A stretch of 64,000 nucleotides of DNA from contig NZ_CABFWF030000014.1 in NCBI RefSeq assembly GCF_902153245.2, positions 124,001 through 188,000 on the forward strand, given 5' to 3'. The notes beneath the pieces are model-generated. The model saw nothing but the letters and a program-made list of their open reading frames with translations. It did no database searches and had not been told where the DNA came from. Of the stretch, positions 41,509 through 50,406 are shown piece by piece (positions within the stretch are counted from its first letter, which is position 1; each line of letters starts with the position of its first letter). The DNA is from Pseudorhizobium endolithicum. Its GTDB lineage: Bacteria > Pseudomonadota > Alphaproteobacteria > Rhizobiales > Rhizobiaceae. A program made the position numbers and the translations under genes.

Positions 41509-43209
41509 TTGATGGTGTCGGCCTTCTGGCACACGCCGGTCCGCCACCGCGTCCTGGCGCTGGCTTTCAGCTTGCTGGCGATCATCCTCGCGACCGTCTA
41601 CGGTCAGTACCGGCTCAACCGGTGGAACATACCCTTCTACAACGCTCTCGAGCGTCGGGATGTGGAAGAATTCGCCCGCCAACTCGGCGTCTTCGCGGCA
41701 ATAGCCGGATCGCTTCTGCTGCTCAACGTCGTCCAGACATGGCTCAACCAGATAACCGCCCTCTACATGCGCGAGGGGCTCTCCCGGGACCTGGTTGACG
41801 AATGGCTGAAGCCTCAGCGCGCGCTGAGGCTCTCCAAGATGCGAAGCCTCGGAGACAATCCCGACCAGCGCCTGCATGAAGACGCCCGGAACCTCTCGGA
41901 ACTCACCACGTCGTTGACGATCGGTCTTGTCAACGCCACCATCCTGCTCGTCAGCTTCATCGGCGTCCTGTGGTCGGTTTCCGGTGACTTCAGCTTCCAG
42001 TTCAACGGTACGACCTTTTCCGTTCCCGGCTACATGGTATGGGCGGCTCTCGGCTATGCCGGCCTTGCTTCCATCCTCAGCAACATCGTCGGACGCCGGC
42101 TTCCGGACCTCAATGCGCAGCGCTATTCGAAGGAAGCCGAACTGCGCTTCGCACTGATGCGAACAAGTGAGAACCTGACGGCGATCACCCTTGCCCGTGG
42201 AGAGCAGAACGAGATGGGACGCGCTCAGGATGCGATAACCACCGTGCTGGGTGTGATACGGAGGCTTGCCATCGGCTACACGCATCTCACCTGGGTGTCT
42301 TCCGGCTTCGGATGGCTTTCCATCGTGGCGCCGATCCTGATCGCGGCGCCTGTTTATTTTGCCGGGAAACTCACGTTCGGCGGCTTGATGATGACCGTCG
42401 GCGCCTTCAACCAGGTCTATGGCGCGCTGCGCTGGTATGTCGACAACTTCCGCCAGATCGCCGATTGGAAGGCGACACTGCAGCGTGTCTCGACCTTCCG
42501 CCATGCGCTAGTCTCCATGGAAGATGTGCCGGCTCAGGGAGCTTTGGTTCTTACGCTCAGCGACGAAGACAGCCTTTCGCTGAAAGAGCTGGAACTGTGG
42601 GCATCGCCGCCGGACACGGCACACAATCACGGCCTTCGCCTGCCGGCCAATGAGGTCATCCGCCTCGGTGACCGGGTCATGATCAATGGCGAGGCGGGCG
42701 CCGACCGCCGCCTGTTGTTTCAATGCCTGGCTGGGCTTGGGCAATGGGGACGGGGGCAAATTGCCCTCCCACGAACCGGGCGGACGCTGTTCATGCCGCA
42801 GGTGCCGTACCTGCCCCATGCGAGCCTGCGTGAGGTGCTTGTCTATCCTCTGGACCCGTCCCGGTTTGAGGACGAACGGCTTGCCGCTGCCCTCGAACGG
42901 GTGGGGCTTTCCCTGCTCACCGCGGCACTCGGACTGACGGAACGCTGGGACCAGAAGCTTTCCGAAGGGGATCAGGCACGCCTCCGGCTCGCGAACGTCC
43001 TGGTCACCGAACCGAAATGGCTGTTCATGGACGACATCCTGGAAGGACTGGATGCCGATGTTCAATCCGAGATGGCGGCTGTTCTCTCCGAGCTCGAAAA
43101 TGTCACGATGATCTATATCGGCCTTTCTGCGGCTTTCGATCGAATCGTCAGACCGCGACACATCGATCTCCAGCAGATCAGGACGGAAGTATCGGCATCC
43201 AAAGACTAG
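41509..43209 (+). CDS. SbmA/BacA-type ABC membrane protein with degenerate ATPase domain
   Basis: 566 residues. An N-terminal ABC_membrane_2 domain of the SbmA/BacA/YddA type (about 10-320; NRWNIPFYNALERRD and REGLSRDLVDEWLKP are family features) is followed by a nucleotide-binding domain (about 350-560) that looks inactive. The Walker A site reads GEAGADRRLL, without the GK(S/T); the signature is LSEGDQAR; Walker B ends DD rather than DE; and the switch His is replaced (GLSAAF). The Q-loop Gln (MPQVPY) remains. The start is a TTG at 41509 directly followed by ATG. The same frame is open upstream to about 41398 without a usual start codon, so a longer protein cannot be excluded. Family members move peptides or cobalamin. 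Confidence 0.85.
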   Translation: MMVSAFWHTPVRHRVLALAFSLLAIILATVYGQYRLNRWNIPFYNALERRDVEEFARQLGVFAAIAGSLLLLNVVQTWLNQITALYMREGLSRDLVDEWLKPQRALRLSKMRSLGDNPDQRLHEDARNLSELTTSLTIGLVNATILLVSFIGVLWSVSGDFSFQFNGTTFSVPGYMVWAALGYAGLASILSNIVGRRLPDLNAQRYSKEAELRFALMRTSENLTAITLARGEQNEMGRAQDAITTVLGVIRRLAIGYTHLTWVSSGFGWLSIVAPILIAAPVYFAGKLTFGGLMMTVGAFNQVYGALRWYVDNFRQIADWKATLQRVSTFRHALVSMEDVPAQGALVLTLSDEDSLSLKELELWASPPDTAHNHGLRLPANEVIRLGDRVMINGEAGADRRLLFQCLAGLGQWGRGQIALPRTGRTLFMPQVPYLPHASLREVLVYPLDPSRFEDERLAAALERVGLSLLTAALGLTERWDQKLSEGDQARLRLANVLVTEPKWLFMDDILEGLDADVQSEMAAVLSELENVTMIYIGLSAAFDRIVRPRHIDLQQIRTEVSASKD

Positions 43210-43328
43210 GCGGCCTTGGATTGCTGCCGGGCAGGGACAGACATCGAGGCCCGGCTCAATTTCTGTTGAACGGCCACACCCGCCGAAGTGAGTTAGAGTC
43301 GGCAGCAGCCTTTCCCGGAGTAGATATC

Positions 43329-44819
43329 TTGTTCCTGCAGCGTCTCCTTTTCACTCTCGTCCTCTTCGCGGCCTTCTGCCCGGCGCCGAATGCCCAGCAA
43401 CCGGAAACCCAGCAGGGCATCTTCGCATTGATCCCGACCGACTCGACAACCGAACACATGCTCTCCACTCCATCCAGTCCGAAGAAATACAAGGCAACGG
43501 CGGGAACGATCGACCTCTTCGGGCAGGACGGCGGGCGTACGGCCAAGGTTTTCTATACGGCCTACGCGATGCAGGGGGAGGCGGGAAAAACGCGGCCGAT
43601 CACCTTTGCCTTCAACGGCGGTCCCGGCGCGGCATCCGCCTATCTGCATCTTGGACTGGCAGGACCGAAGGTTCTTGAGTTCGGAGCGCATACAGGCCAC
43701 GGAACGACTCCGTTCTTGACGGATAATCCGGATACTTGGCTGCAGTTCACGGACCTCGTCTTCATCGACCCCGTCGGGACAGGTTGGAGCAGGGCCGCGA
43801 ACAACGAGGTCGCCGGCAACTTCTACGGCGTCAACCAGGACGCAGACGCCATCGCCAAGGTAATCGCGCTCTACCTCCAGAAGAACGGTCGGCTGGCGTC
43901 GCCGAAATATCTGCTGGGCGAAAGCTACGGAGGCTTCAGGGCAGCGAAGGTGGCGACGGCTCTCAAGAACAGCCAGGGCCTGCTCTCCTCCGGCATCATC
44001 ATGCTCTCGCCGCTGATCGAAGGTCGTTTCCTCTTCGGCGCGGGCGAGGATCCTCTCAGCGCAGCACTTCAGCTTCCCGCGCTCGCTGCCGCCAGGATGG
44101 AACGCGAAGGCCGATTCTCGGCAGAAGCACTGGCGGACGCCGAAGCGTTCGCGATGAATAATTATCTCGTGACCCTCGCCGGACCACCCCCGACGGGAGA
44201 CGCCGCAACTTCCTTCTACCGCCGCGTTTCCGAACTGACCGGTATCGATGTGGATGCCGTCCGCCGCACACGAGGATTCATTTCGGACGTCTATGCCAAG
44301 CAATCTGCGGGAACCGGCGAAATCGTCAGCCCCTACGACGCGGCCTATGTCCGTCCCGACGCATATCCGGAGGCGTCTTACAGCCGCAATGACGACCCCA
44401 TCCTCGATGGCTCCACACGGGCTTATGGCGCCGCGTTCGCCTCCTATGCGGAACAGGTTCTCAACTACCGCAACACAATGACCTACACGCTGTTGAACGA
44501 GGACGTGAACCGGCGCTGGGATTGGAAAGGCGGGCATGGCGACGGGGGCCGCGCAGGCGCAAGCGCATCGGACGATCTGCGCGATCTGTTATCCGTCATT
44601 CCGGAGTTTCGGCTTCTCATCGCCCACGGCTACAGCGATGCCATCACCCCCTATGGCATGAGCCGCTATGTCCTCGATCACCTGCCGCCACAACTTGCGG
44701 CATCCCGTACGGCACTGGCTCTCTATCGCGGCGGCCATATGTTCTACACCGATCCGGACTCTAGACGGCGCTTCTCTAAGGATGTGGCAGACTTCTACCG
44801 GCAGGCGAAGCCGGACTGA
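43329..44819 (+). CDS. Secreted serine carboxypeptidase, family S10
   Basis: 496 residues from a TTG at 43329 (GGAG 8 bases upstream). A signal peptide of about 22 residues (FLQRLLFTLVLFAAFC, then PAPNAQQ) points to the periplasm or outside. S10 features: NGGPGAAS (oxyanion loop), nucleophile Ser199 in GESYGG, an Asp in GYSDAITPYG and the final His in YRGGHMFY. These enzymes remove C-terminal residues from peptides, often at acidic pH. The frame reaching back to 43017 overlaps the ABC gene and is rejected. It follows that gene by 119 bases; any link to peptide transport is speculation. Confidence 0.9.
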   Translation: MFLQRLLFTLVLFAAFCPAPNAQQPETQQGIFALIPTDSTTEHMLSTPSSPKKYKATAGTIDLFGQDGGRTAKVFYTAYAMQGEAGKTRPITFAFNGGPGAASAYLHLGLAGPKVLEFGAHTGHGTTPFLTDNPDTWLQFTDLVFIDPVGTGWSRAANNEVAGNFYGVNQDADAIAKVIALYLQKNGRLASPKYLLGESYGGFRAAKVATALKNSQGLLSSGIIMLSPLIEGRFLFGAGEDPLSAALQLPALAAARMEREGRFSAEALADAEAFAMNNYLVTLAGPPPTGDAATSFYRRVSELTGIDVDAVRRTRGFISDVYAKQSAGTGEIVSPYDAAYVRPDAYPEASYSRNDDPILDGSTRAYGAAFASYAEQVLNYRNTMTYTLLNEDVNRRWDWKGGHGDGGRAGASASDDLRDLLSVIPEFRLLIAHGYSDAITPYGMSRYVLDHLPPQLAASRTALALYRGGHMFYTDPDSRRRFSKDVADFYRQAKPD

Positions 44820-44848
44820 CAACCTCCACCTCCGGAGGAGATCCCGAT

Positions 44849-46054
44849 TCAGGCACGTTCCAAGGCGATCGAGATGCCCTGACCGACACCCACGCACATG
44901 GTCGCCAGGGCCAGCTTCGACTTCCGCAGCGAGAGTTCCAGGGCTGCAGTTCCTGCAATGCGAGCTCCCGACATGCCGAGCGGATGCCCCAGCGCGATGG
45001 CGCCGCCGTTGGGATTGACGTGATCCGCATCCTCGGCGATCCCGAGTTCGCGCAGCACCGCGATGCCCTGGGAGGCAAAGGCTTCGTTGAGCTCGACGAT
45101 ATCGAAATCCGCCGGCGATATTCCGAGGCGGGCGCAGAGCTTCCGGGTCGCAGGCGCCGGCCCGATCCCCATGACACGCGGTTCGACCCCCGCGGTTGCA
45201 CCGCCCAGGATGCGGGCGATGGGGGTGAGCCCATGCCTCTTCGCCGCAGCTTCCGATGCGATGATGAGAGCGGCCGCGCCATCGTTGACACCGGAGGCAT
45301 TGCCCGCCGTCACGGTCCCGCCCTCCTTCTTGAAGGGCGTACCCAGCTTGGCAAGCGCTTCGATGGTCGTGGCCCGCGGATGTTCGTCCTTGCCGATCAC
45401 GATGGGATCCCCCTTGCGCTGGGGTATGGTGACGGGTGCGATCTCCTGGGCGAGACGGCCATTCTCCTGCGCCGCCGCAGCCTTGTTCTGCGAGCGGAGC
45501 GCAAACGCGTCCTGATCCTCTCGCGAAACACCATAGTCCGCTGCGACATTCTCACCCGTCTCCGGCATGGAATCCACACCGTACTGCTTTTTCATCAGCG
45601 GATTGATGAAGCGCCATCCGATCGTCGTGTCGTAGATTTCCGCATTGCGCGAGAACGCCGTTTCCGCCTTCGGCATGACGAAGGGGGCCCGGCTCATGCT
45701 TTCGACCCCGCCGGCGATCATCAGTTCCGCCTCACCGGCCTTGATGGCGCGTGCGGCCGCGATCACCGCATCCATGCCCGAGCCGCAGAGCCTGTTGATC
45801 GTCGTACCGGTCACCGAAGCGGGCAGCCCCGCGAGCAGCAACGACATCCGTGCGACGTTGCGATTGTCTTCGCCGGCCTGATTGGCGCAACCGAAGACGA
45901 TGTCGTCCACAGCCTGCCAGTCCACCTGCGGGTTGCGCTCCATCAGTGAACGCAGCGGCACGGCGCCGAGGTCGTCGGCACGGACGGAGGACAGGGAACC
46001 GCCGAAACGGCCAATGGGCGTGCGGATATAGTCGCAGATAAAGGCATCGGTCAT
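44849..46054 (-). CDS. pcaF: 3-oxoadipyl-CoA thiolase
   Basis: This is the last step of the beta-ketoadipate pathway, splitting 3-oxoadipyl-CoA into succinyl-CoA and acetyl-CoA. It has 401 residues with nucleophile Cys90 ([10 protein letters not shown]), the His loop [11 protein letters not shown] and the second Cys in TMCVGVGQG. The ATG at 46054 is chosen over the longer frame to 46102, which runs into pcaJ. It is third in the operon pcaIJF. Confidence 0.94.
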   Translation of the reverse strand: MTDAFICDYIRTPIGRFGGSLSSVRADDLGAVPLRSLMERNPQVDWQAVDDIVFGCANQAGEDNRNVARMSLLLAGLPASVTGTTINRLCGSGMDAVIAAARAIKAGEAELMIAGGVESMSRAPFVMPKAETAFSRNAEIYDTTIGWRFINPLMKKQYGVDSMPETGENVAADYGVSREDQDAFALRSQNKAAAAQENGRLAQEIAPVTIPQRKGDPIVIGKDEHPRATTIEALAKLGTPFKKEGGTVTAGNASGVNDGAAALIIASEAAAKRHGLTPIARILGGATAGVEPRVMGIGPAPATRKLCARLGISPADFDIVELNEAFASQGIAVLRELGIAEDADHVNPNGGAIALGHPLGMSGARIAGTAALELSLRKSKLALATMCVGVGQGISIALERA

Positions 46055-46064
46055 GGTGTTTTCC

Positions 46065-46766
46065 TCAAAGTGCCGGCACGACGAGATCGGCCACGGCTCC
46101 ATCCAGATGCAACGGTGCTCCGGTCATGGCCTGCAGTTCCTCCAGCGACATTGCCGCCAGTTTCTCCCGCAGGACGAAGCGGCCGCCGACAATGTCGACC
46201 ACGGCATGGCTTGTGTATACGCGGGTGATGCAGCCCACGCCGGTGAGCGGAAAGGTGCATTTCTCCACAAGCTTCGGCTCACCGTTCTTGGTGACATGCT
46301 CGGTGATGACGCAGACCTGTTTTGCGCCGTGCACGAGATCCATGGCCCCGCCGACCGCAGGTACGCCTTTGGCGCCGACGCGCCAATTCGCAAGATCGCC
46401 ATTCTGCGCCACCTGGTACGCACCCAGTATGGCAACGTCGAGATGGCCGCCGCGAACCATCGCGAAACTGTCCGCGTGGTGGAAGAAGGAAGCCCCCGGC
46501 TTCAGGGTGACAGCCTTCTTTCCGGCATTGATCAGATCCCAATCCTCCTCACCGGGCGGAGGCGCTTCCCCGAAACTGAGAATGCCGTTTTCGGTATGGA
46601 AGACCGCCTGCCGCCCGGACGGCTGATAGCCGGCCACCATCTCGGGGAAGCCGATGCCGAGATTGACATAGGCGCCGTCGGCAATGTCCTGGGCGGCACG
46701 CCAAGCGATCTGGGCATTGGTGAGTTTTATGTCTTCGCGGGTATCGATAGGCGTATCGGCTGTCAT
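46065..46766 (-). CDS. pcaJ: 3-oxoadipate CoA-transferase subunit B
   Basis: 233 residues of the CoA-transferase beta family. It contains NLGIGFPEMVAGYQP, the catalytic Glu in HTENGILSFGE, and GGAMDLVHGAKQV. With PcaI it moves CoA from succinyl-CoA to 3-oxoadipate. The ATG overlaps the pcaI stop (ATGA at 46763-46766); the longer frame upstream is pcaI in another frame. pcaF starts 10 bases after its stop. Confidence 0.95.
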   Translation of the reverse strand: MTADTPIDTREDIKLTNAQIAWRAAQDIADGAYVNLGIGFPEMVAGYQPSGRQAVFHTENGILSFGEAPPPGEEDWDLINAGKKAVTLKPGASFFHHADSFAMVRGGHLDVAILGAYQVAQNGDLANWRVGAKGVPAVGGAMDLVHGAKQVCVITEHVTKNGEPKLVEKCTFPLTGVGCITRVYTSHAVVDIVGGRFVLREKLAAMSLEELQAMTGAPLHLDGAVADLVVPAL

Positions 46767-47470
46767 ATGTAGGCCACTCCGGCACGAACGAGCTCTTCTT
46801 CCTGGCGGGCGTCGGCGACCTCGACCACCCGGTCCACGAAAATGCCGGGGGTGACGACATGCTCCGGATCGATCTCGCCGGCCGCAACGATCTTCGACAC
46901 CTGCGCTATCGTCTTCGCCGCCGCCATGCACATCAGCGGATTGAAGTTCCGCCCGGCCTTGCTGTAGGTCAGGTTTCCATGGGTATCCCCCAGCAATCCC
47001 TTGACGAGAGCAAAGTCCGCCTTGAGCCAACGTTCCTGAACATAGGGGCGGCCGTCGAACTCGGCGATCGGCTTGCCCTCGGCGAGTTCCGTGCCGTACG
47101 CGGTAGGGGTGTAGAAGGCAGGGATGCCGGCGCCGCCGGCGCGAATCCGCTCGGCAAGGGTCCCCTGCGGCACCAGTTCCAGCTCGATCTCGCCTGCCAC
47201 GTATTTTTCCGTGAAGGCGCGAGGATCGGAGGAGCGGGGAAACGAGCAGATCATCTTGCGGACCATGCCGGCATCGATCATCGCCGCGATACCGATACGG
47301 CCGTTTCCGGCGTTGTTGTTGATGACTGTAAGATCCTTCGGGCGCCGGTCTATCAACGCATGAATGAGCTCGATTGGAGCACCGGATCCCCCGAAGCCGC
47401 CGATCATGATCGTGGCCCCGTCGTTGATTTCCGACACCGCGTCCCTGACGCTCGCAACGGTCTTGTCCAC
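46763..47470 (-). CDS. pcaI: 3-oxoadipate CoA-transferase subunit A
   Basis: 235 residues of the CoA-transferase alpha family. It contains IMIGGFGGSGAPIELI (the glycine-rich CoA loop), INNNAGNGRIG and GGAGIPAFYTPTAYGT. The start is a GTG at 47470 with GGAGGG just upstream; frames reaching to 47725 run across the pcaR operator and are rejected. It is first in pcaIJF, divergent from pcaR. Confidence 0.94.
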   Translation of the reverse strand: MDKTVASVRDAVSEINDGATIMIGGFGGSGAPIELIHALIDRRPKDLTVINNNAGNGRIGIAAMIDAGMVRKMICSFPRSSDPRAFTEKYVAGEIELELVPQGTLAERIRAGGAGIPAFYTPTAYGTELAEGKPIAEFDGRPYVQERWLKADFALVKGLLGDTHGNLTYSKAGRNFNPLMCMAAAKTIAQVSKIVAAGEIDPEHVVTPGIFVDRVVEVADARQEEELVRAGVAYI

Positions 47471-47532
47471 ACATCCCTCCACTTCGTGCCGCGTGCGGAG
47501 ACATATCCGGCATCCGGCTGGACAGCAACCGG

Positions 47533-47571
47533 TTTGTGCGTTATTCGATTTTTGTTCGCATAACGCACAAA
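47533..47571. promoter_or_regulatory. Probable PcaR operator between pcaI and pcaR
   Basis: A perfect 12-bp inverted repeat TTTGTGCGTTAT (47533-47544) / ATAACGCACAAA (47560-47571), with a 15-base spacer, in the 112-base divergent promoter region. IclR-type regulators of aromatic pathways (PcaR, PcaU, PobR) bind repeats of about 10 bp of this kind. Confidence 0.75.
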
Positions 47572-47582
47572 ACGAGAAACGC

Positions 47583-48335
47583 TTGGAAAAGAACTTTGTC
47601 GGCGGCTTCGCCAAGGGACTGCGGGTACTGGAGGCATTCGGTGAAACCAGCCCCCGGCTCTCCATTTCGGACGCGTCGCGGCTGACCGGCCTCGACCGGG
47701 CCACGGCCCGCCGCTGTCTGCTCACTCTGGCCGAGCTCGGTTATGCAGACTACGACGGCAAGTTCTTCGCCTTGACGCCGCGCGTCCTCAGGCTTGGGCA
47801 CGCCTATCTTTCCGCCACGCCGCTCCCTCAGATCGTCCAGCCCCATCTCGATCGCCTGTGCCGCGAGGTCGAGCAGAGCGCCTCTGTAAGCGTCCTCGAT
47901 GGCGCGGATGTCGTCTATGTGGCACGTGCGTCGCAGCGGCGGGTCATGTCCATCAATCTGGTCCCGGGAAGCCGGCTGCCGGCCTATTGCGCGTCGATGG
48001 GCCGCGTCCTGCTCGCCGCCTTGCCTGACGAGGACGCCAGACGGAGGATGGAAGAGACGGACCGGCATGCCTTTACATCCCATACGAGAACCGGCCTGGA
48101 GGAACTGATGGAGGAATTGGCAAAGATCAGGCGCGAAGGCTTCGCCATCATCGATCAGGAGCTGGAACTCGGGCTGTGCTCCATCGCCGTGCCTTTGCGC
48201 AATGCCCATGGCCAGGTGGTGGCGGCCGTCAATATCGGCGCGCCGGCGGCACAGATTCCGGCAAACCAACTGGCCGACCGCTTTCTGAGACCCTTGCTGG
48301 ACATCGCGGATACGCTCCAGCCGATCCTTCGGTAG
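47583..48335 (+). CDS. pcaR: IclR-family regulator PcaR
   Basis: 250 residues from a TTG at 47583. N-terminal winged helix (about 5-65: FAKGLRVLEAFGETSPRLSI, LTGLDRATARRCLLTLAELG) and a C-terminal IclR effector domain (about 80-245: VSVLDGADVVYVARA, RLPAYCASMGRVLLAAL, GLCSIAVPLRN). The typical PcaR/PcaU segment RVMSINLVPGSRLPAYCASM supports the assignment. It probably activates pcaIJF in response to 3-oxoadipate. The TTG start fits the family length; frames extending further upstream cross the operator. Confidence 0.9.
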   Translation: MEKNFVGGFAKGLRVLEAFGETSPRLSISDASRLTGLDRATARRCLLTLAELGYADYDGKFFALTPRVLRLGHAYLSATPLPQIVQPHLDRLCREVEQSASVSVLDGADVVYVARASQRRVMSINLVPGSRLPAYCASMGRVLLAALPDEDARRRMEETDRHAFTSHTRTGLEELMEELAKIRREGFAIIDQELELGLCSIAVPLRNAHGQVVAAVNIGAPAAQIPANQLADRFLRPLLDIADTLQPILR

Positions 48336-48582
48336 GCACGAGATCATCGGAACATCCCGATGTCCGCAACGGCGACTTCGCCTTCTTTCGACGAACCAGC
48401 GCGCAAGGGCTCCGTGTCGGCCGCGACATACGATTGGCGTACTCACGCTTTGGTGAGCGTGTGTGAGTTGCCGCCACCATCAAGGGCCCGTTAAGAGCAG
48501 GACCACCCGTGCTGCTGACAGCAGGGTGCATTCCAAAACCGCCGAACACCCTTTCGACGTCACTCCTCGCCTGGATCCCACC

Positions 48583-49266
48583 TTGTTGAAATTCACCCGC
48601 CGAACTCTGTTGATCGCAAGCCCTTTGATGATGGCCGGCTGCACCACGACCGCGCGTCCCACCCACACCACCAAGCCGGTGATACCGGCGGAGTATATCG
48701 CGATGTATGGGGCGATAGAGGGCGAGCCTTTTCCCATAGGCCCGGCGGACCTCAGCCGCGTGGAGCCCCGGTTCTGGCGCCGTGAGGTGGGCTATCCGAC
48801 GCACGAGCCCACCGGCACGATCGTCGTCGACACCCAGGCTCGTTATCTATACCTCGTCGGGGAAAATGGCCGAGCCATGCGCTACGGCATCGGGGTCGGC
48901 AAGGCGGGCCTGGAATTCGAAGGCAACGCCGTTGTCCAGTACAAGCGGCAATGGCCACGATGGACACCCACGCAGGATATGATCGCGCGCGAACCCGAAC
49001 GCTACGGACCGCTCGCCTCGGGCATGGAGCCCGGCGTCATGAACCCGCTGGGGCCCCGCGCCCTCTACCTGTTCAAGGACGGCCAGGATACCCTCTACCG
49101 GATTCACGGGACGACGGAAGACTGGACGATCGGCAAGGCCGTTTCCAGCGGCTGCATCCGGCTGCTGAACCAGGACATCGTTGACCTTTACCGGCGGGTT
49201 CCGAACGGGACACGGGTTGTCGTTCTCCAAGGACCTCACGTCCCATCGGCTGCGCCGCAAGCCTGA
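48583..49266 (+). CDS. L,D-transpeptidase (YkuD domain) lipoprotein
   Basis: About 227 residues. A basic start (KFTRRTL) leads into a hydrophobic segment and the lipobox MMAGC, so it is probably a lipoprotein. The YkuD domain spans about 85-215 and has the catalytic HGTTEDWTIGKAVSSGCIRL, with the active Cys near the end. These enzymes cross-link peptidoglycan or attach proteins to it. The start is uncertain: two tandem TTG codons at 48583/48586 fit the signal sequence, and a longer frame is open to 48463. It is convergent with pcaB. Confidence 0.85.
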   Translation: MLKFTRRTLLIASPLMMAGCTTTARPTHTTKPVIPAEYIAMYGAIEGEPFPIGPADLSRVEPRFWRREVGYPTHEPTGTIVVDTQARYLYLVGENGRAMRYGIGVGKAGLEFEGNAVVQYKRQWPRWTPTQDMIAREPERYGPLASGMEPGVMNPLGPRALYLFKDGQDTLYRIHGTTEDWTIGKAVSSGCIRLLNQDIVDLYRRVPNGTRVVVLQGPHVPSAAPQA

Positions 49267-49284
49267 CGACCTCCTAGTGGCATC

Positions 49285-49300
49285 CCCTGCGGAGGCAGGG
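49285..49300. terminator. Weak hairpin between the L,D-transpeptidase gene and pcaB
   Basis: CCCTGC-GGAG-GCAGGG, a perfect 6-bp stem between the two convergent stop codons. There is no T-run on either strand, so a terminator function is uncertain. Confidence 0.3.
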
Positions 49301-49321
49301 TCACAACCGGCCCGATATTGT

Positions 49322-50383
49322 TCAGCTCTCCGCAGCACCCAGGGATACGATCGCGCCCGTCAACTCCAGAGCGAGCCGCAATGCTGCGCCGGTTGCCGCG
49401 ATCATCTGTGGCAGGATCATCCATTCGAGGGTCCAGGCGCCGCCGGACCTTTCCTGTTCGTGAACGAGCGCCTGATGCAGGCCGGCGACCTGCGCGGCAT
49501 TGAACCGTGCCAGCGACACCAGGACCTCGGCCGCAACCGGATTCTGCTTGTGCGGCATCGCCGATGATCCGCCACCGCCGGCAAGCTCGATCTCGAAGCC
49601 GCCTTGAGCAAGCAGGGCCACATCCTGCCCGAACTTTCCGAGCGCGCCGCTGATGAGTGACAGCAGGCTGCCGAACTCGACGATCACATTGCGCTGGCTC
49701 TGCCACTGGGGCTTGTCGACGAGGCCCAGTTCGGCGGCGACTGCGGCACGAACCACCGCCCCCTTCTCGCCAAGCTTCTCCAGCGTTCCGGCCGCGCCGC
49801 CCAATTGCAGGGCAAGCCCATTGTCCTGGAGCCGGGCGAGGCTGCTGCCGTGATGCCGAAGCGGTTCCGCCCAGGCCCGGACGCGATCACCGACCGTGAT
49901 CCGGATTGCCGGCTGCATGCGTGTGTGCGCCATCAGCGGACGGCACCCGAAGCTTTCGTCCATCCGGCGGAAGGCAGCGTCCAACTGGTCGAGCCGACCC
50001 TGAACCAATGCGCAGATCCCCTTCAGGCGGAGCATCAGGGCAGTGTCGATGACGTCCTGGCTGGTAGCACCGAAATGGACATGCTGGGCGGCCTCCCCGC
50101 CGATCGCCCGGCGCAGTTGCTTGATCAGTTCCGGAACGACTACGCCGTCCTTCGCCGTCCCTCTCCTCAGGCCCTCCACATCCGGCCTGAAATCGCTGCA
50201 GACCTCGGCAATCCGCTCCGCATGTTCCGCGGAAATGAGCCCGGCCGACGCCTCGGCGCCGGCCAATGCCTTTTCGAAGGCCAGCATGGCCGCAATCTCT
50301 ACCTCGACCGAAAAAAACCTGGCCGTCTCCTCGTCACCGAGGAGGCCGCCGAGATAGGGATGGTCGAAAGCACAGATGCTCAT
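49322..50383 (-). CDS. pcaB: 3-carboxy-cis,cis-muconate cycloisomerase
   Basis: 353 residues of the fumarase/aspartase superfamily, somewhat shorter than the common 450-residue PcaB, as usual in rhizobia. It contains the loop GGGGSSAMPHKQNP (superfamily signature), VHFGATSQDVIDTA and LMAHTRMQPA. It turns 3-carboxymuconate into 4-carboxymuconolactone. The ATG at 50383 is preferred to a TTG three codons earlier. It is last in pcaDCHGB, 23 bases after pcaG. Confidence 0.93.
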   Translation of the reverse strand: MSICAFDHPYLGGLLGDEETARFFSVEVEIAAMLAFEKALAGAEASAGLISAEHAERIAEVCSDFRPDVEGLRRGTAKDGVVVPELIKQLRRAIGGEAAQHVHFGATSQDVIDTALMLRLKGICALVQGRLDQLDAAFRRMDESFGCRPLMAHTRMQPAIRITVGDRVRAWAEPLRHHGSSLARLQDNGLALQLGGAAGTLEKLGEKGAVVRAAVAAELGLVDKPQWQSQRNVIVEFGSLLSLISGALGKFGQDVALLAQGGFEIELAGGGGSSAMPHKQNPVAAEVLVSLARFNAAQVAGLHQALVHEQERSGGAWTLEWMILPQMIAATGAALRLALELTGAIVSLGAAES

Positions 50384-50406
50384 GGCGCCCAATCGGATGT
50401 CTACGT

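Noticed and set aside
46065..47528. A single long minus-strand frame covering pcaI and pcaJ as one fused CoA-transferase
   Set aside because: The first part is pcaI read out of frame. The genes are separate, with an ATGA overlap at 46763-46766.
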